Notes under the pieces: generated by a model
Told to the model about the DNA's origin: nothing
The model's input: the letters and a program-made list of their open reading frames with translations, nothing else
Database searches by the model: none
Translations under genes and position numbers: made by a program
Part shown: one piece after another, positions 23,269 through 34,250 of the stretch
How the letters are laid out: every line of letters begins with the position of its first letter
Numbering within the stretch: position 1 is the first letter of the stretch
Assembly: GCF_022539315.1 (NCBI RefSeq)
Contig: NC_066342.1
Coordinates: forward strand, 13,141,402-13,205,401
DNA: 64,000 nucleotides
Source of the DNA: Serinus canaria
Lineage: Eukaryota > Chordata > Aves > Passeriformes > Fringillidae
Direction: 5' to 3'

Positions 23269-24240
23269 CTAGCTGGGGTACGTTGGGCTCTGACTTTGGG
23301 GCCTGTGACTTAAAAGTGCTGCATTGATCTTCCTCACCTCCTCCCTCTCCCTCATCTCCTCTCTGAACTCCTCTTTGAGTTCCTTTACCATTGCAGAGAC
23401 GTGAGCCTGCATCAGGCCATTGATTATACTCTCGTAATTCCTAAGCTTGTTGGCAAGAAAGCCCACCATGTCTTGGTTGTTATCGGCATTAATCGTTGCA
23501 ATGAAGGTGGTGTATTGAGATGGCCCTAGATTTGCCAGACTCCACAACATTTTCCCTGTGCACCTGACCTTGTCGGGGTCATTATCATGTTGTCCATCCT
23601 TCCCAAAGAGTACCTCCAATACTGCCACTTCTCTCAGCTGTTGGATCCCTTCCTCAAGTGTCTTCCAGCGCATTCTATGATGGTATTCCTGTATTCTCTC
23701 TCTGTGGACAAACCTCTCTCTTACACTCATTAAAAGCCGCTCCCACAGTGAAAGGGACCTTCGCTCCCTTACAAATACCTGATCCACACCAGCCTCCTGG
23801 GTCAAGGATCTCAAATTCCTTGCCTTACCACCATCCAGTTGCACGCCTGTACCCATAAGGTCCCAGACCCGGAGTAACCAGGTTGTATAAGCCTCACATC
23901 CTCATCGTACAATGTCTTTGTGCAGGTTACAGAGACTTTCATACATCAGGGACTGCGTGATGATCTCAACCGTTGGCTCCCTGGCAGGTTGTGAGGGCCC
24001 TTCTTTCTTATCTTTCTTATCTGGGTGCTCTGATTTTATCTTAGACCTTCTTGTTTCCACAGGGGGGACTGCTGCTGGCTGTGACTGCCTTTGCAGTTCA
24101 GCTAGAACCTGGATGGTTGTAACATCTGTGGGTTCTACTGCTGCACTATTAGACTCTCCCTCTTTGAGGCAGTGGGAGGGTTTCTCACCAGCTGGGGAAA
24201 TCTACTCCTTCAGCATCTGGCTCATTTCGCAAATCTCCTT
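23269..24240 (-). pseudogene. ERVL gag core with linker
   Basis: Gag forms the virus core. The open part (23856-23269) encodes NLRSLTQEAGVDQVFVRE, RMRWKTLEEGIQQLREVAVL, DPDKVRCTGKMLWSLANLGP and a charged coiled coil MVKELKEEFREEMREREEVR at the end. Upstream the same frame continues through a Pro/Gln/charged linker with three stops (TAG, TAG, TGA) at positions where the plus-strand ERVL copy has sense codons. 24678 and 23856 are in the same frame (822 bases apart). Confidence 0.82.
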
Positions 24241-24860
24241 CTACAGAACCCCCACCCAATCTGGGTGGTTCATTTCTGATGTGGGCTGTGGGGCAGGGTC
24301 AGGCTCTGGGGCAGCAGTATCCCTAGTTTCTGGGGCTGTATCAGGTTCTGAGGCAGCATCCCTGTTCTCTGGGGTAGGTATCAGGGTGGTTATCCAAGTC
24401 AATCTTCCCTTATCTCTGAATGCTAAATAGGACAGGCATATCAGCAACACCAGCCACTGTATGATACCATTAGCATTTAGAGAAGGTTTGAACCCTTTGA
24501 AAACTGGTGGGGAAGACCTAATGAGCAGGTTGAAGGGTTGGGAGAAAATTTCCCCCAGTGTAATTTCCTCACAGTAAGTACCATTATTAAAGTAACCCCA
24601 AAAACATACAGTTAGTGTGTGATAGCTCTGAATCCATGTGCCTGCTTGCCTGCCTTCCAGAGGAAGGTAAAGATCCATGAATTCCTCACCTTATTAACCC
24701 TTAAAGCAAACTGGATAACACCTACAGTAGTCTTAGTTATAGGACCCATGTTTAGATAAGGGCCTGCAAATGGGAGACATATAGCCATGACCACGTGCCA
24801 TCCAAACCAAGGTAAGCTAGACCACATGGTGACACCTAGCAAGATTTCTATGTCCAGCAC
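24241..24860 (-). pseudogene. ERVL leader encoding a membrane-protein-like segment before gag
   Basis: Two overlapping frames between the primer-binding site and gag. The first (24860-24612) has MLDIEILLGVTMWSSLPWFG and a hydrophobic stretch (HVVMAICLPFAGPYLN). The second (24678-24241) has Cys and an N-glycosylation-type site in CFWGYFNNGTYCEEITLGE, then a strongly hydrophobic IIQWLVLLICLSYLAF, a basic stop-transfer-like RDKGR, and an acidic/Pro tail (PDTAPETRD...). The homologous region at 56459-56880 in the other copy has the same blocks. The layout suggests a type I membrane segment in frame with gag. I do not recognise a named family, and function is inference. Confidence 0.6.
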
Positions 24861-24928
24861 ACAAAAATTAGGGATTTACAGAACTGTGTTTCCTTTTCTT
24901 CCACCCTTTTTTCTCTCAATGCCCTCGG

Positions 24929-24946
24929 GCCTTACATTGGGTGCCA
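24929..24946 (-). promoter_or_regulatory. Primer-binding site of the minus ERVL provirus
   Basis: On minus, TGGCACCCAATGTAAGGC follows the 5' LTR after GATTT. It resembles the complement of the tRNA-Lys(CTT) 3' end, with differences that look mostly like CpG decay. The plus copy has TGGCACCCAATGTGAGGC at 56377-56394. Confidence 0.65.
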
Positions 24947-24951
24947 AAATC

Positions 24952-25652
24952 TGTCTTAGTTTTAGAAGACAGGTGTCCACTAAGGAAGGCAGGAGCCTTC
25001 CTTGAAATAGAAAATGTAAACTCCCTCCCTCCAACTTATTATAATTTTGAAATAAAAAGGCTCTCAAGGAAAGATATGGGAATAGGAAAAACAGTTCTTT
25101 ACTAGGAAAATTAAAAATACAAGTGCAATAGTACAAACAACAACAAAAAAACCTCCCACTTACAGGGTTAGAATGCGACCTGGCGCCCTGTTGGTCAGGG
25201 TGTTGGTAGCAGTCCAATTGAATGGTGGCTGTAGTCCTCCTGGAGTGACAGGTGTGGTTCTGTTGAAGCAGTGATCCTTTAGAAGGGTGCAGTTTTCCTC
25301 TGAAGGTCCAGTGGTAGTGTAGATGGGCCTGGTCTTCCTCTGGGAATCCAGTGAAGAAGAAAGCTGCTCCTCTTGGAATCCAGTGGGAAAAGGCTGCTGT
25401 GGTGTTCCAATTCTCAGATTATATCCAGGTAGGAATGCTTGGCTCCTCCCTTTGGGTGGAGCATCTCACAATGGGATGATATAATTTTATCAGCCATGCA
25501 GTGACACTCAGTGGCTCATTAACAGAAGATATCTCCCCAGAGGGAGGATTGGTTTGTGGAAGAGATAAAGAAAACTGCCCAATTAGCATAAGATAACTGC
25601 TCCACCTCTAACAGATAGCAAATAGAATACACACCATTTCCAACCTAAGACA
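24952..25652 (-). mobile_element. 5' LTR of the minus-strand ERVL provirus
   Basis: 701 bases with inverted termini TGTCTTAG and CTAAGACA, homologous to 18791-19422 and to the solo copy 11087-11790. On minus it precedes the primer-binding site and leader. Confidence 0.9.
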
Positions 25653-25662
25653 CACCATCAAA

Positions 25663-25680
25663 TGGTGCCCCATGTGAGGA
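25663..25680 (+). promoter_or_regulatory. Primer-binding site of the ERVK-type element
   Basis: TGGTGCCCCATGTGAGGA differs by two bases from the complement of the elongator tRNA-Met 3' end as I know it. It lies just past the inserted ERVL LTR. Confidence 0.6.
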
Positions 25681-25879
25681 AGCAATGATCGCCTAGCTGA
25701 GCAACTGACAACAAGCCCTGCAGAACGAAGTACTGGTGTGAGGAAACAGGAAAGCCAGCTGGCAATGAGCCCTTCCGGCATAAAGGTGGTTAGCTGCTGC
25801 AGGGGACAATCAGTTAGGAGATGTCTGCCCAGGAAAGAGATGTTTTTGAACTTATATTTAATCTGTTGTGACAGCATGG

Positions 25880-27250
25880 CAAAACTTTGCCCTCACATGA
25901 CTTAAAAGTCCTATTTTGATGGGCAGCAGCTGAGATACCAGGAGTCACTTGAGTCCATAGTCTTTACAACAGATTTGTTGGACAAAGCAGGAATTAAGCT
26001 ATGGGATTCTGCTACCAAGGGAAATAAAGTGGCTGCAGAAATGCTACCCTCCTGGCGGGTGATTTTTGAGGTCTTAAAGGCTCAAGAAAAATGCCCTCCC
26101 CCTACTGCAGAGTCTCAATGCTCTTTAAAAACTGAAGAGACTGCTGGTAAATTTAAACAGATTGCTGTTTCCCCCCCCCCCCCTTTACAACAGAGTCTCA
26201 GAATTCCTTACATTTGGAAGAGACTGCATGTCTTCTGCTACAGCAAACATGGCCCACAACTCCGGTACCCTCTCTTATGAGTGAAAGGGAGAAGGGCCCC
26301 GTGTGATCTGTAGGGGCTTTTGCTGCCGGTTACTGCCTATAGAACAGCGAGGAAAATGAAGAGAAGGATCCCTTTGATCCCGGACTCATTGATCTTGACG
26401 AAGAGCCTAATTTATATCCCCCCTACCCTCATGACAACTGGGTACATTTAAAACAACAAGCATTAAGGGAGGGAGAATTTGACATTGCTGAAAGAATTGT
26501 GGCACCAGTCATACATGTGGGACCCCAAAAGCGAACTGCCCATTGGGAACAGAAGTTTTTCTCAGAAATTAAAGAGCTCCGACAGGCAGCTACAGAGCAC
26601 AGTATCAGTTTATCACATTTTGCTAGCATGCTAGATTCTGTGTTTGCTGGTCACGTAATGACCCTGCACAATGTAAAAACTCCAGCTCGGTTATTGCTAT
26701 CCCCCACTCAATATGCCTTATGGGAAAAGGAGTGGGAGAGGGGTGTGCAGGACCTTCTTATAACTAATGTGGGTTATGCTAATCAGACCCTGGCAGGCCT
26801 CACAATCAGTCAACTTATGGGAACAGGACTGTACACAGATCCTGCCACCCCGGCATGAGACTGCCTGATGGAAGCCCTTGATGGAGTCCTGGATGCAGCT
26901 CGTCAAGCCTTTCTTAAGGTCCCTGATGCAAAGACACCTCAGGAAGCATTTGCAACCATTGCCCAGGGGCCTCAAGAGCCCTACATGCAGCCTATTGACC
27001 ACCTTAAGCAAGCACTTGAATGCCAAATTGATAATTCAGACGCCCATTAATTTTTTTCTTTCAAAACTTGCTGTTGAAAATGCAAACACAGACTGTAAAA
27101 AACTCCTTGTGTCTTTGCCTAACCAAAACCCAAATCTTATTGAAACGGTTGAAGCAGGCAATTGTATTAGGACAATAGAACATCACTATATGAAGCCATG
27201 GCTGCAGCTTTTGCAGCCATCAACGGTCCCTCTGGAACTCTGGGAGTCTG
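25880..27250 (+). pseudogene. ERVK-type gag: matrix and capsid
   Basis: Matrix-like LDKAGIKLWDSATKGNKVAA and AEMLPSWRVIFEVLKAQ (about 25975-26090), a C-run, then capsid VIHVGPQKRTAHWEQKFFSE (from about 26508), SPTQYALWEKEWERGVQDLL and QLMGTGLYTDPATPA. After a stop comes the major homology region in another open stretch: FATIAQGPQEPYMQPIDHLK (about 26950-27010). Stops and frameshifts throughout. Confidence 0.85.
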
Positions 27251-27602
27251 TTTTGGCTGTGGCAAACCTGGCCACCTAAAAAAGGACTGCTTTGCTCAGA
27301 AAGGAGCCATGTCTAAAACCCCTGATATATGTCCACAGTGTTATAAAGGTTGCCATTTTGCTAACCAGCGTTGCTCCAATTATGATTCTGAAGGTCACCC
27401 AATCCAGGGAAACTGGAGCCGCAGCACAGGCCAGCACCACACTCCGACGCAAATACCTCATCCACCACTGCAGATGCTGCCTTTGCAGATGCTGCCTCCG
27501 CAAGCACAGCCACCAAGGATACCCAGCGGAGGGTTGCCTCAGGTCTTTACCCAGCAACTGCAGGCAGTGTCGGGCTGGACCTGGACACCTCAGTCACAGT
27601 AA
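27198..27602 (+). pseudogene. ERVK-type nucleocapsid
   Basis: Nucleocapsid packages viral RNA. The first zinc knuckle is intact, CFGCGKPGHLKKDC (C-x2-C-x4-H-x4-C). The second is degraded (CPQCYKGCHFANQRC, irregular spacing). A Pro/Gln-rich tail follows. The frame opens at 27198 and ends TAA at 27600. Confidence 0.85.
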
Positions 27603-27975
27603 CGTTGCTCTATTCTTCTGTTCATTTACTCCCTACAGGAATTTTTGGCCCACCAGGACCCCAGAAAAGCGCTTTGCTAGTGGGGAGATCCTCAACTACC
27701 CTTTTAGGACTTCTTGTCCTCCCAGGAGTTATTGACTCAGACTCTGTTGGGGAAATTAAAATCATGGCTTGGACCCCCTTTCCCCCCTGTACTGTCCATC
27801 AAAGAACCTTTATCGCATAATTGATCCCTTTTTTACACAATTAGTCATCCCCTGTAAAAGAATGAAAAACAAGGGTGGGAGGATTTGCCTCTACAGGAAC
27901 CCCACAAATACTATGGGCACAGACAATTTCTGATGAACGTCCCACTTGCAAATGCACCTTTATTATGTTTAAATC
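27560..27975 (+). pseudogene. ERVK-type dUTPase and protease start
   Basis: A trimeric dUTPase precedes protease in class II viruses. LLPTGIFGPPGPQKSALLVG then RSSTTLLGLLVLPGVIDSDS give its central motifs (27605-27820). A frame change is needed at the N-terminus. The protease N-terminal text GFASTGTPQILWAQTISDER follows at about 27880-27950 and is cut at 27970 by an insertion. Confidence 0.82.
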
Positions 27976-28011
27976 CACATGTTTCATGGGGTCGGTGGTC
28001 AGAGACAGGGA

Positions 28012-28053
<42 letters not shown>

Positions 28054-28345
28054 CTTAAAGCTCCATGTGACAAACCACATTTTATTGTTGAGAGCTTTCC
28101 TCCCTGCTTAGGGAGTTCAAAACTCCTGGGTGTCAACTGCTGATTGGTCTGATCCCCACACAGCCCAACTCCTGACCAGTGAGATGTCTACAGCCCAGGA
28201 TGGAATGTGATTGGGTGAAGTCCCTGTGTAGATTTGAATCCAACCTATCCCTGCCTCATCTGAGGACCTGTTTTACCTCTAGGTTGGCCAAAGTTGAAGA
28301 TCTGATTCATTTGGTCGCTACAAGCTAGCTGCAAACTGTGACATA
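27970..28345. mobile_element. Insertion with CA repeat inside the ERVK-type protease
   Basis: About 375 bases separate the protease N-terminus from its active site. They contain a (CA)n run at 28013-28051 and unassigned sequence. No clear LTR ends or target duplication were found, so the element type is unknown. Confidence 0.45.
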
Positions 28346-28590
28346 CCCTGTCATTCCAGGGGGAACAGATAACACTCACTCGTATTTTAGATACTGCAGC
28401 TGATGTCACTGTTATCTCTCAAGCCAAGTGGCCCCCTACTTGGCCCCTCACTGAGGTACCCCAAGCCCTCACTGTGATTGGGGGAAGTAGTTGCAGGTTT
28501 CAAAGTCACCATTTAATCCAGGTGATGGGACCTGAAGGTCACATAGCCTCTGTAAAGCTGTTTGTTCTGCCTTTGCCCATGGTTTTATAG
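28346..28590 (+). pseudogene. ERVK-type protease active-site half
   Basis: Frame gives ITLTRILDTAADVTVISQAK, then KWPPTWPLTEVP and VIGGSSCRFQSHHLIQVMG, ending at a TAG at 28588. The catalytic D-T-G is D-T-A here, a change expected to abolish activity. Confidence 0.82.
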
Positions 28591-28599
28591 GGACAAGAT

Positions 28600-29690
28600 G
28601 TACTTTCTTAATAAGGTCCAAAAATTCAGTCTGATTTTTAATAGGGGCCATTGTGGCATACAACACCCGGAAATTAACTTGGAAAACTGATACACTTCTC
28701 TGGGTGGACCAATGGCCTCTCCCACTACCTAAATTGCATGCACTCACTGATCTTGTCCAAGAACAACTTCAGAAGGGGCATATAGTTCCCTCTACCAGTC
28801 CCTGGAATTTACCTGTGTTTGTAATTGAAAAACGAACTGGCAAGTAGAGCTTGCTCCAAGACCTCCGCAAAATCAATGTTGCTATGGAGGACATGGGAGC
28901 ACTCCAGCCTGGTATCCCATGTCCCACCATGATCCCTCGAGATTGGCATTTGATAGTCACTAACTTAAAAGACTGCTTTTTTTTTGACACTCCTTTGCAT
29001 CCTGATGATGCTCCTAAATTTGCCTTTTCTGTCCCAAGCACTAACATGCAAGCACCCCTGCAAAGGTATCACTGGGTGGTCCTTCCCCAGGGCATGTAAA
29101 ACAGCCCTTCTATTTGCCAGTGGTTTGTTGTGAGGTTCCTCAGCCCCATTCGCCAAAAGATGTCTGCTGCTTTACTGTATCATTACATGGATGACATTCT
29201 TATTGTGGCAGAAAAACAGCAAGTCATGGAGGAAGCGTTAGCCCTTGTCATTGCTGCTGTAACCCAAGCAGGGCTTTTTGTTGCTTCTGAAAAAATCCAA
29301 TGTCAACCCCCTTGGAAATACCTCGGCTGGCACATTAGGACTCAGAGTATTTCTCCTTAGCCTTTACAGATTCAAACAAACATTTGCACTTTGCATGATG
29401 CTCAAAAGCTTTTGTGTTCAATTAATTGGGTTCATTCCTTGTTAGAAATTTCAAATGCAGACCTGAGCCCTTAGTTTGATCTGTCGAAAAGGGAACCAGA
29501 TCTCCTGTTGCCTCAGCAGCTCACATCAGTAACCTGCCAGGCACTGCAACTGGCAGCTGATGCTATTTCAAATCGGCAAGTGGCCCGATGGGCCCGAGTT
29601 GCCTTTTTCTTTAATAATTCTGAATCCGGTTAGGCAACCCCATGCTTTATAATTTCAGTGGGATCCTAAAGCATCTGACCCCTTGCTGAT
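28600..29690 (+). pseudogene. ERVK-type reverse transcriptase (5' part)
   Basis: RT blocks in order: [57 protein letters not shown], a TAG at 28846, LLQDLRKINVAMEDMGALQP, and YHYMDDILIVAEKQQ with an intact YMDD box near 29185. Further stops lie at 29097 and 29358. Homology fades after about 29690, so RNase H and integrase are absent. Confidence 0.87.
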
Positions 29691-29768
29691 CATAGAGTAG
29701 ATTTTCCTGCTGTTATAGATGAATAATGCGATAGTTGGCTCTCACAATTAAGAGATAAATATTTTGTA

Positions 29769-30158
29769 TGTGGTACATTTTGTAGATATACAGTAATGTT
29801 ATTGTAATATGTCCTCCCATAGCCTTCTTTCCCTTCTCCCTTGTAATAGCCTTGGTAGTCAAGGCGTTTGGGGAGGGTGGGCTTATTACTAGGAGGCACG
29901 ACATGACAACACCTGACCTCCAATCAAGATGTAAAAAGTGATCTCCACCAATGAACAGAAGAGAAGGAGCTGACTGATAAAACTTTGGGAGGGGCTAAGG
30001 GTATAAAAGGCAGAGCATCCATTTTGTAAATGAGCACATGGCTGCTAGTTGTGGAGACTCCTAGCACTGTAATTTTTCTTTATTGAGTCCTTTGTTGTAT
30101 TTTTTGTTTATGGTTTCATAAACCTTTGAAATTTTTAAAGTGAGCACCATTTCTCACA
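29769..30158 (+). mobile_element. LTR with intact TATA box
   Basis: Runs TGTGGTACATTTTG to ...CATTTCTCACA. TATAAAAG lies at 30002-30009 after a CCAATCAAGA-type stretch. It is probably the 5' LTR or a solo LTR; no recognisable viral protein follows. The start is chosen on TG and is uncertain. Confidence 0.5.
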
Positions 30159-31719
30159 AATGGGGTATTGCCTGGAATAAAAACCTTGTCTTCGTGGCCC
30201 TGAGAGATTTAGAGAAGGAGGTGCTCCTGGCCAAGTTCGGCAGCTCAGTCAACTTCTCTTTGGGTCACCGGGGATTAGCAGGTAAACACCCCAAAGAAAG
30301 CAAAAGACTGAATAACGAAAAAGAAGAGGGGGAAGGTGAGTACCATCCTGATGACTGTTTTGACTAGATTGTTTGTCCATAATCTGAGTGTACAAATGTC
30401 AGCTCCAGGCAAGCAGTACATGGGATCTGTTCTGGGAGTCCGTTGGAGCCTAATGACAATTGGACGGTTGGACATATAAGGTGGGATGCACAGAGGAAGA
30501 AAGCTGAGACCCCGTGGTCGGTGGGACATGTGTAGAGGGGGGCAGAGAAGCTGCAGGCAGGATGCAGAGAAGAGAAAAGCAGGAACCCCGTGGCCAGGGG
30601 GATGCATGTGATAGAGAGATATTAGATTTAAGAAAATCCAGGGAGATGGCAGAGCTGTGGCTGGCAGAATGCAAGTAAGAAAAAGCCATGGGAAGGGTGT
30701 CCACCAAACTGCCGCTTGGAGGGTGCCACAGGTTCAGGGTTTTCCTGGTTGTGTAAGGTTGGCCCGGGCAGCAGGAAAGCCCCTCAGAGAGAACCACGTG
30801 TGTGGGGTTTTCCAAGCGGAGATCACGAGCAGAGAGGTTGTGTGGGAGTTTCCTGAGAAGGAGCTGCAGGCAGAGGCTGGTTTATGTAAGTGGAAGCCAG
30901 CAGAGACCTGGCATGGTTGCTCCCAGTGCTCGCTGCCCTAGCAGAGGTGGTGGTGATGCCAGGCGCAGTTTGCGCACAGTGCCACTGAGAGTCAGGGGTG
31001 GGCTTGCTTGTGAAACTGCAGGGATTGCTAGCTTGGAAGCAATGGCATGGCCGCTAGGGTTAAGAGCTGGCTTAGTTGTATCAGGGTCTCAGAAACCGCA
31101 AAAGTCACTAGCCCTGTGGTGGCGCGAGACACAGTCTACATAAAAAGCCACTGAGGGTCAAAACCTCCTAGTTGTGCAGGGGTTTCTCTGCGACCCACCA
31201 GCATAAAGCACCAGGGCACTGAAGCCCAGTGCTGCTGTCCCCAGCGCCACCAGCTCGGCAGGGAGGGGGCAGCGGCTTGGGGGCACAGGGCACTGTTGCA
31301 CATAGCGCAACCGGCGATCAGTGCCTCTTAGCGGAGCCTCGGCACTGTGGGCTCACCTGTACGGGGCTGCCTGCGGGGACTTGGGGGTGCCAGGAGCAGT
31401 GGTGCCTGGCAGGGCTGGCCTGGGAGTGCCGGTCTGCAGAGACTTCTCTGTGGTGTCTGCTGGCATGGAGCCACTCGAGCACGGGGGACCACGTAGCTAG
31501 TTCAGAGATGGCTTGCACTGGTGTGCTGGGAAGGAGGGCCAGAGTGCTGAGGTGCAGAGGCTTCCCCACTTTCCTGTCGGCATAAAGTCACGCGAGCTCA
31601 AGACCACGAGTGGCTCAGTGGCTGCTTGCGCTGGTGTGCCAAGGCACCAAGCCAAAGCAAGAGAGGAGTGGCAGAACTGACCCAGTGATACAGGGATCCC
31701 CAAACCATAAGCAAGTGTT
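30159..31719 (+). repeat. GC-rich degenerate repeat zone after the LTR
   Basis: Imperfectly repeated phrases such as GACCCCGTGGTCGGTGGGAC and AACCCCGTGGCCAGGGGGA, GGGGTTTTCC and GGAGTTTCC, and later TTGCACTGGTGTGC and TTGCGCTGGTGTGC at roughly 100-bp spacing. Frames on both strands are Gly/Ala/Cys-rich without domains. An exon-like open stretch sits at 30140-30363. I cannot name it. Confidence 0.4.
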
Positions 31720-32779
31720 TATTTATGCTTAATTCTGAATTCTTAGATTCTCTGTAAGGGGACAGAAAGTAAGCAAAGCTTTGCTAAGCTTCTACTCTTC
31801 CCTCCTCTCACTAAAAAAAGCTGAGTCTTACAGTACACTGTAATGCTGTTGCCCTCAGGCAGTTTAGTTTGTGTACATCATCTTGAAAATGTAACTGAGA
31901 AAATACCTAACCTACAGTGTTAATTCTTTTTAACATTTTACCTGAAATTGTTGTTTTCCAGTTAATTTTGATGTTTAAACTATTCATTGTAGCTGCTCTC
32001 CATAGAAAGAAACCGTTGGACATGTTTACTCTTACTGCCAGTAGAAGAGAATTTTCAGTAATTTCTGCAGTTTGTAGTGGTGGTCTTAGTATTTGTGGGC
32101 TTCAGTAGTGTTCATCCAGCCGTGCTTCATGTAGAAATGGAATTCCCAAAAGACAAATGTTTCAGGTTTGAACTAAAGTGTTTCTATATTTTATGTTCTT
32201 TTGTGTGTCAGAGAAAATTTGGGCTTAAAAGATGAAAATCTGCCTCTGTTGAAAACAAAGAGAAATTTTACTTTTATGGAACCCTAATTTTACCTCAGAT
32301 GTCTATAAACTTCCATGTAGTCTTTTATAATTCCTTGTTTATTTTTTTTTTTGCCTCCTGAATGTGAATGCAATTTTCAGCATCGAGTGGGCTTTGTTAG
32401 AAATTGTATTGAGCACCCACAAGAAAAGTTACTCATTTTAGTAGATTGAAAGCAGTGGCTGAGACCATGGTGAAGTTTTTAGCATTTGCTTCTATCAGGT
32501 GGGATCTGAAGGCCCTAAAGTGGCCTTATCTCTTCAGAGATTTCATGCCCTATGGAAGCAAAGGCTGACTGAATGTACTTGATCTTCTCCTGACTAATGG
32601 GGAGGAACAGCAAATAACAAAGTTAGAATCAACTTCTCTGTTCCTGATTTCTCATGCCAACAGAAGACTTGGCTCTCTCAAGGTCCAGAAGTTAATTTGC
32701 ATTTTTGACAGATGGCCTGAAGGCACCCAAGTGGTGCAGGTTAGTACTGCTTCAGAAATCCTTTTTACTTAGAAATATA
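31720..32779. other. Unassigned AT-rich sequence
   Basis: No gene, RNA or repeat family recognised. A 63-codon frame at 31917-32108 has no family features. Confidence 0.5.
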
Positions 32780-33233
32780 TGAGACAGGAGGTAAGAAATT
32801 TAACTCGAGGTAGAAACCAATTTTGGATTTAGCTGAAGTCTATCTGTTTAGTCAGTTAACTTGTGTGCTCACAAAAAGGCCTGCAGAGACAACAAAGGAG
32901 ATTCAAGGCTACTTTAAAAAGAATGCAAGCATCCAAGCCAAAGAGAGATAAGAAGGGGTCTCACCGACCTTGAGGCTGAAGCAGACAGAAAAACTGAATC
33001 TGAGTTATGCACCTGAAGAACTGAGCAGGCTCATAAAAATTAATAAGACAGTCTAATACATATGCATATGTCTTTCATGCATATGCAACAAGTTAAGGAA
33101 TAAAGTAGACTCTGGAATTTTAGGGAGTGCGCATGTACTTTAGGGAGATCTATTCCCACATGCGCCCAACACTAGAATAAATCATACCGGCTTTACAACT
33201 TTTACAAGTTGTGGAGTTTTTTTCTACAAATCA
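32780..33233 (+). mobile_element. 5' LTR of the gammaretrovirus-like provirus
   Basis: Aligns with 42897-43346 over its whole length (AGAAATTTAACTC, TGCGCCCAACACT, CTTTACAACTTTTACAA). The poly(A) signal AATAAA is at 33177-33182. It ends CTACAAATCA. The start is set where homology to the 3' LTR begins, within about ten bases. Confidence 0.82.
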
Positions 33234-33862
33234 TTTGTGACAAGCCAGTCAGGAGACTCTCTGTTCCTGCAGGAGCAGGGGCGGGTGGACCTCCTAGGTG
33301 TGTCCCGGGATCTTCCCTGGAGGAGTTCTGTGCCTCAGCTTGCACCCTGCAGAGACAGACAACAACGTTCTGGTGTGCAGATCAAACGTATGTATCCTTA
33401 GAAGGGCCCTGGGGGGGAAGGAATAGGACTGCTGATCTGCTGACTCAGAGACATCTGAGTGCATGGCCTCGTCCCTGTGTGAGTAAAAGTTTGAGGTTTT
33501 GCTGGCAGCCATCAGCCAAGTGCGGCCAGTGGCGGAGGGGTCCCCTGGTCGATAGGGTTACCGGGGAGGGGTTCACTGTCCATTGTACGATCACTAGCGG
33601 CTCTAGGGGTGGGCCGAGTGAATCTGGAACTTATTGCTACTATTCCACTTACAGCTATTGTGTGCTTGTGGTGTCCGGTCATTGTTAGTATGTTTGTGAT
33701 TGTGTGAGTGAGTAGCTTAGTGGTCTTGGTTACATGAAAGGAGGAGTGAGCGAGTGAGTGTACCCATGGCGGGTCGGGGGAGAGTTCTACCCACATCTGA
33801 GGCGGCCAAGCGAGCCCCGGGGAGGTGGATGGGAGGCGTCAGCCGGGGCAGCTGTGGAGGCA

Positions 33863-34250
33863 TGTTGCCTCTTTCACAGGGGTCCCAGGATGAGGGAAGA
33901 GATGAGAAAGTTGACTCCATGTATCAGAAGGCTTGATTTATTATTATATGATAGATAATATATAAAAACTCTACTAAAAGAATAGAGAGAAGGATCTCAC
34001 TACAAGGCTAAGCTAAGAATAGAAAAAGGAATGTCCAAACAAAGGTCTTCTCCCAGACCGAGACCGGCTGGACAGGTGAACTGTCATTGGCTCTTAATTG
34101 GAAACAGCTTGACGGGGCCAATCACAGACCTCCCCGTTGCATTCCACAGCAGCAGATGAGAATTGTTTACAGTTTGTTCCTGAGGCCTCTCAGTTCTCAG
34201 GAGGGGAGAAATCCTAAAGAAAGGATTTTTCATAAAACATGTCGGTGACA
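33863..34250 (-). mobile_element. Solo LTR in the leader of the gammaretrovirus-like provirus
   Basis: 388 bases, TGTTGCCTCTTTCACAG to ...ATGTCGGTGACA, flanked by perfect GAGGCA at 33857-33862 and 34251-34256. The reversed AATAAA (GATTTATTATT) gives minus orientation. A 6-bp duplication suggests a class II ERV. Confidence 0.87.

Larger units (their letters stand above)
18791..25652 (-). mobile_element. ERVL-like provirus with two LTRs (minus strand)
   Basis: Order on minus: LTR, primer-binding site, membrane-like leader, gag, protease, RT, RNase H region, integrase, LTR. No env was seen after integrase. The integrase and RT text matches the class III (ERVL) pol common in birds. All frames are broken by stops and indels, and a foreign LTR sits in pol at 21147-21495. 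Confidence 0.88.
25653..29690 (+). mobile_element. ERVK-type (class II) provirus body, 3'-truncated
   Basis: Plus-strand order: primer-binding site, gag (MA, CA, NC), dUTPase, protease, RT, then loss of homology near 29690. No integrase, env or 3' LTR of its own was seen; an unrelated LTR begins at 29769. Every domain carries stops or frameshifts. The presumed 5' LTR is separated by the ERVL insertion. Confidence 0.85.

Noticed and set aside
28013..28051. Possible CRISPR-like or array repeat
   Set aside because: It is a simple CA dinucleotide run.
30140..30367. Host exon followed by a GT splice donor
   Set aside because: The open stretch of 75 codons has no match I recognise and no acceptor in a convincing context; kept only as part of the repeat zone.
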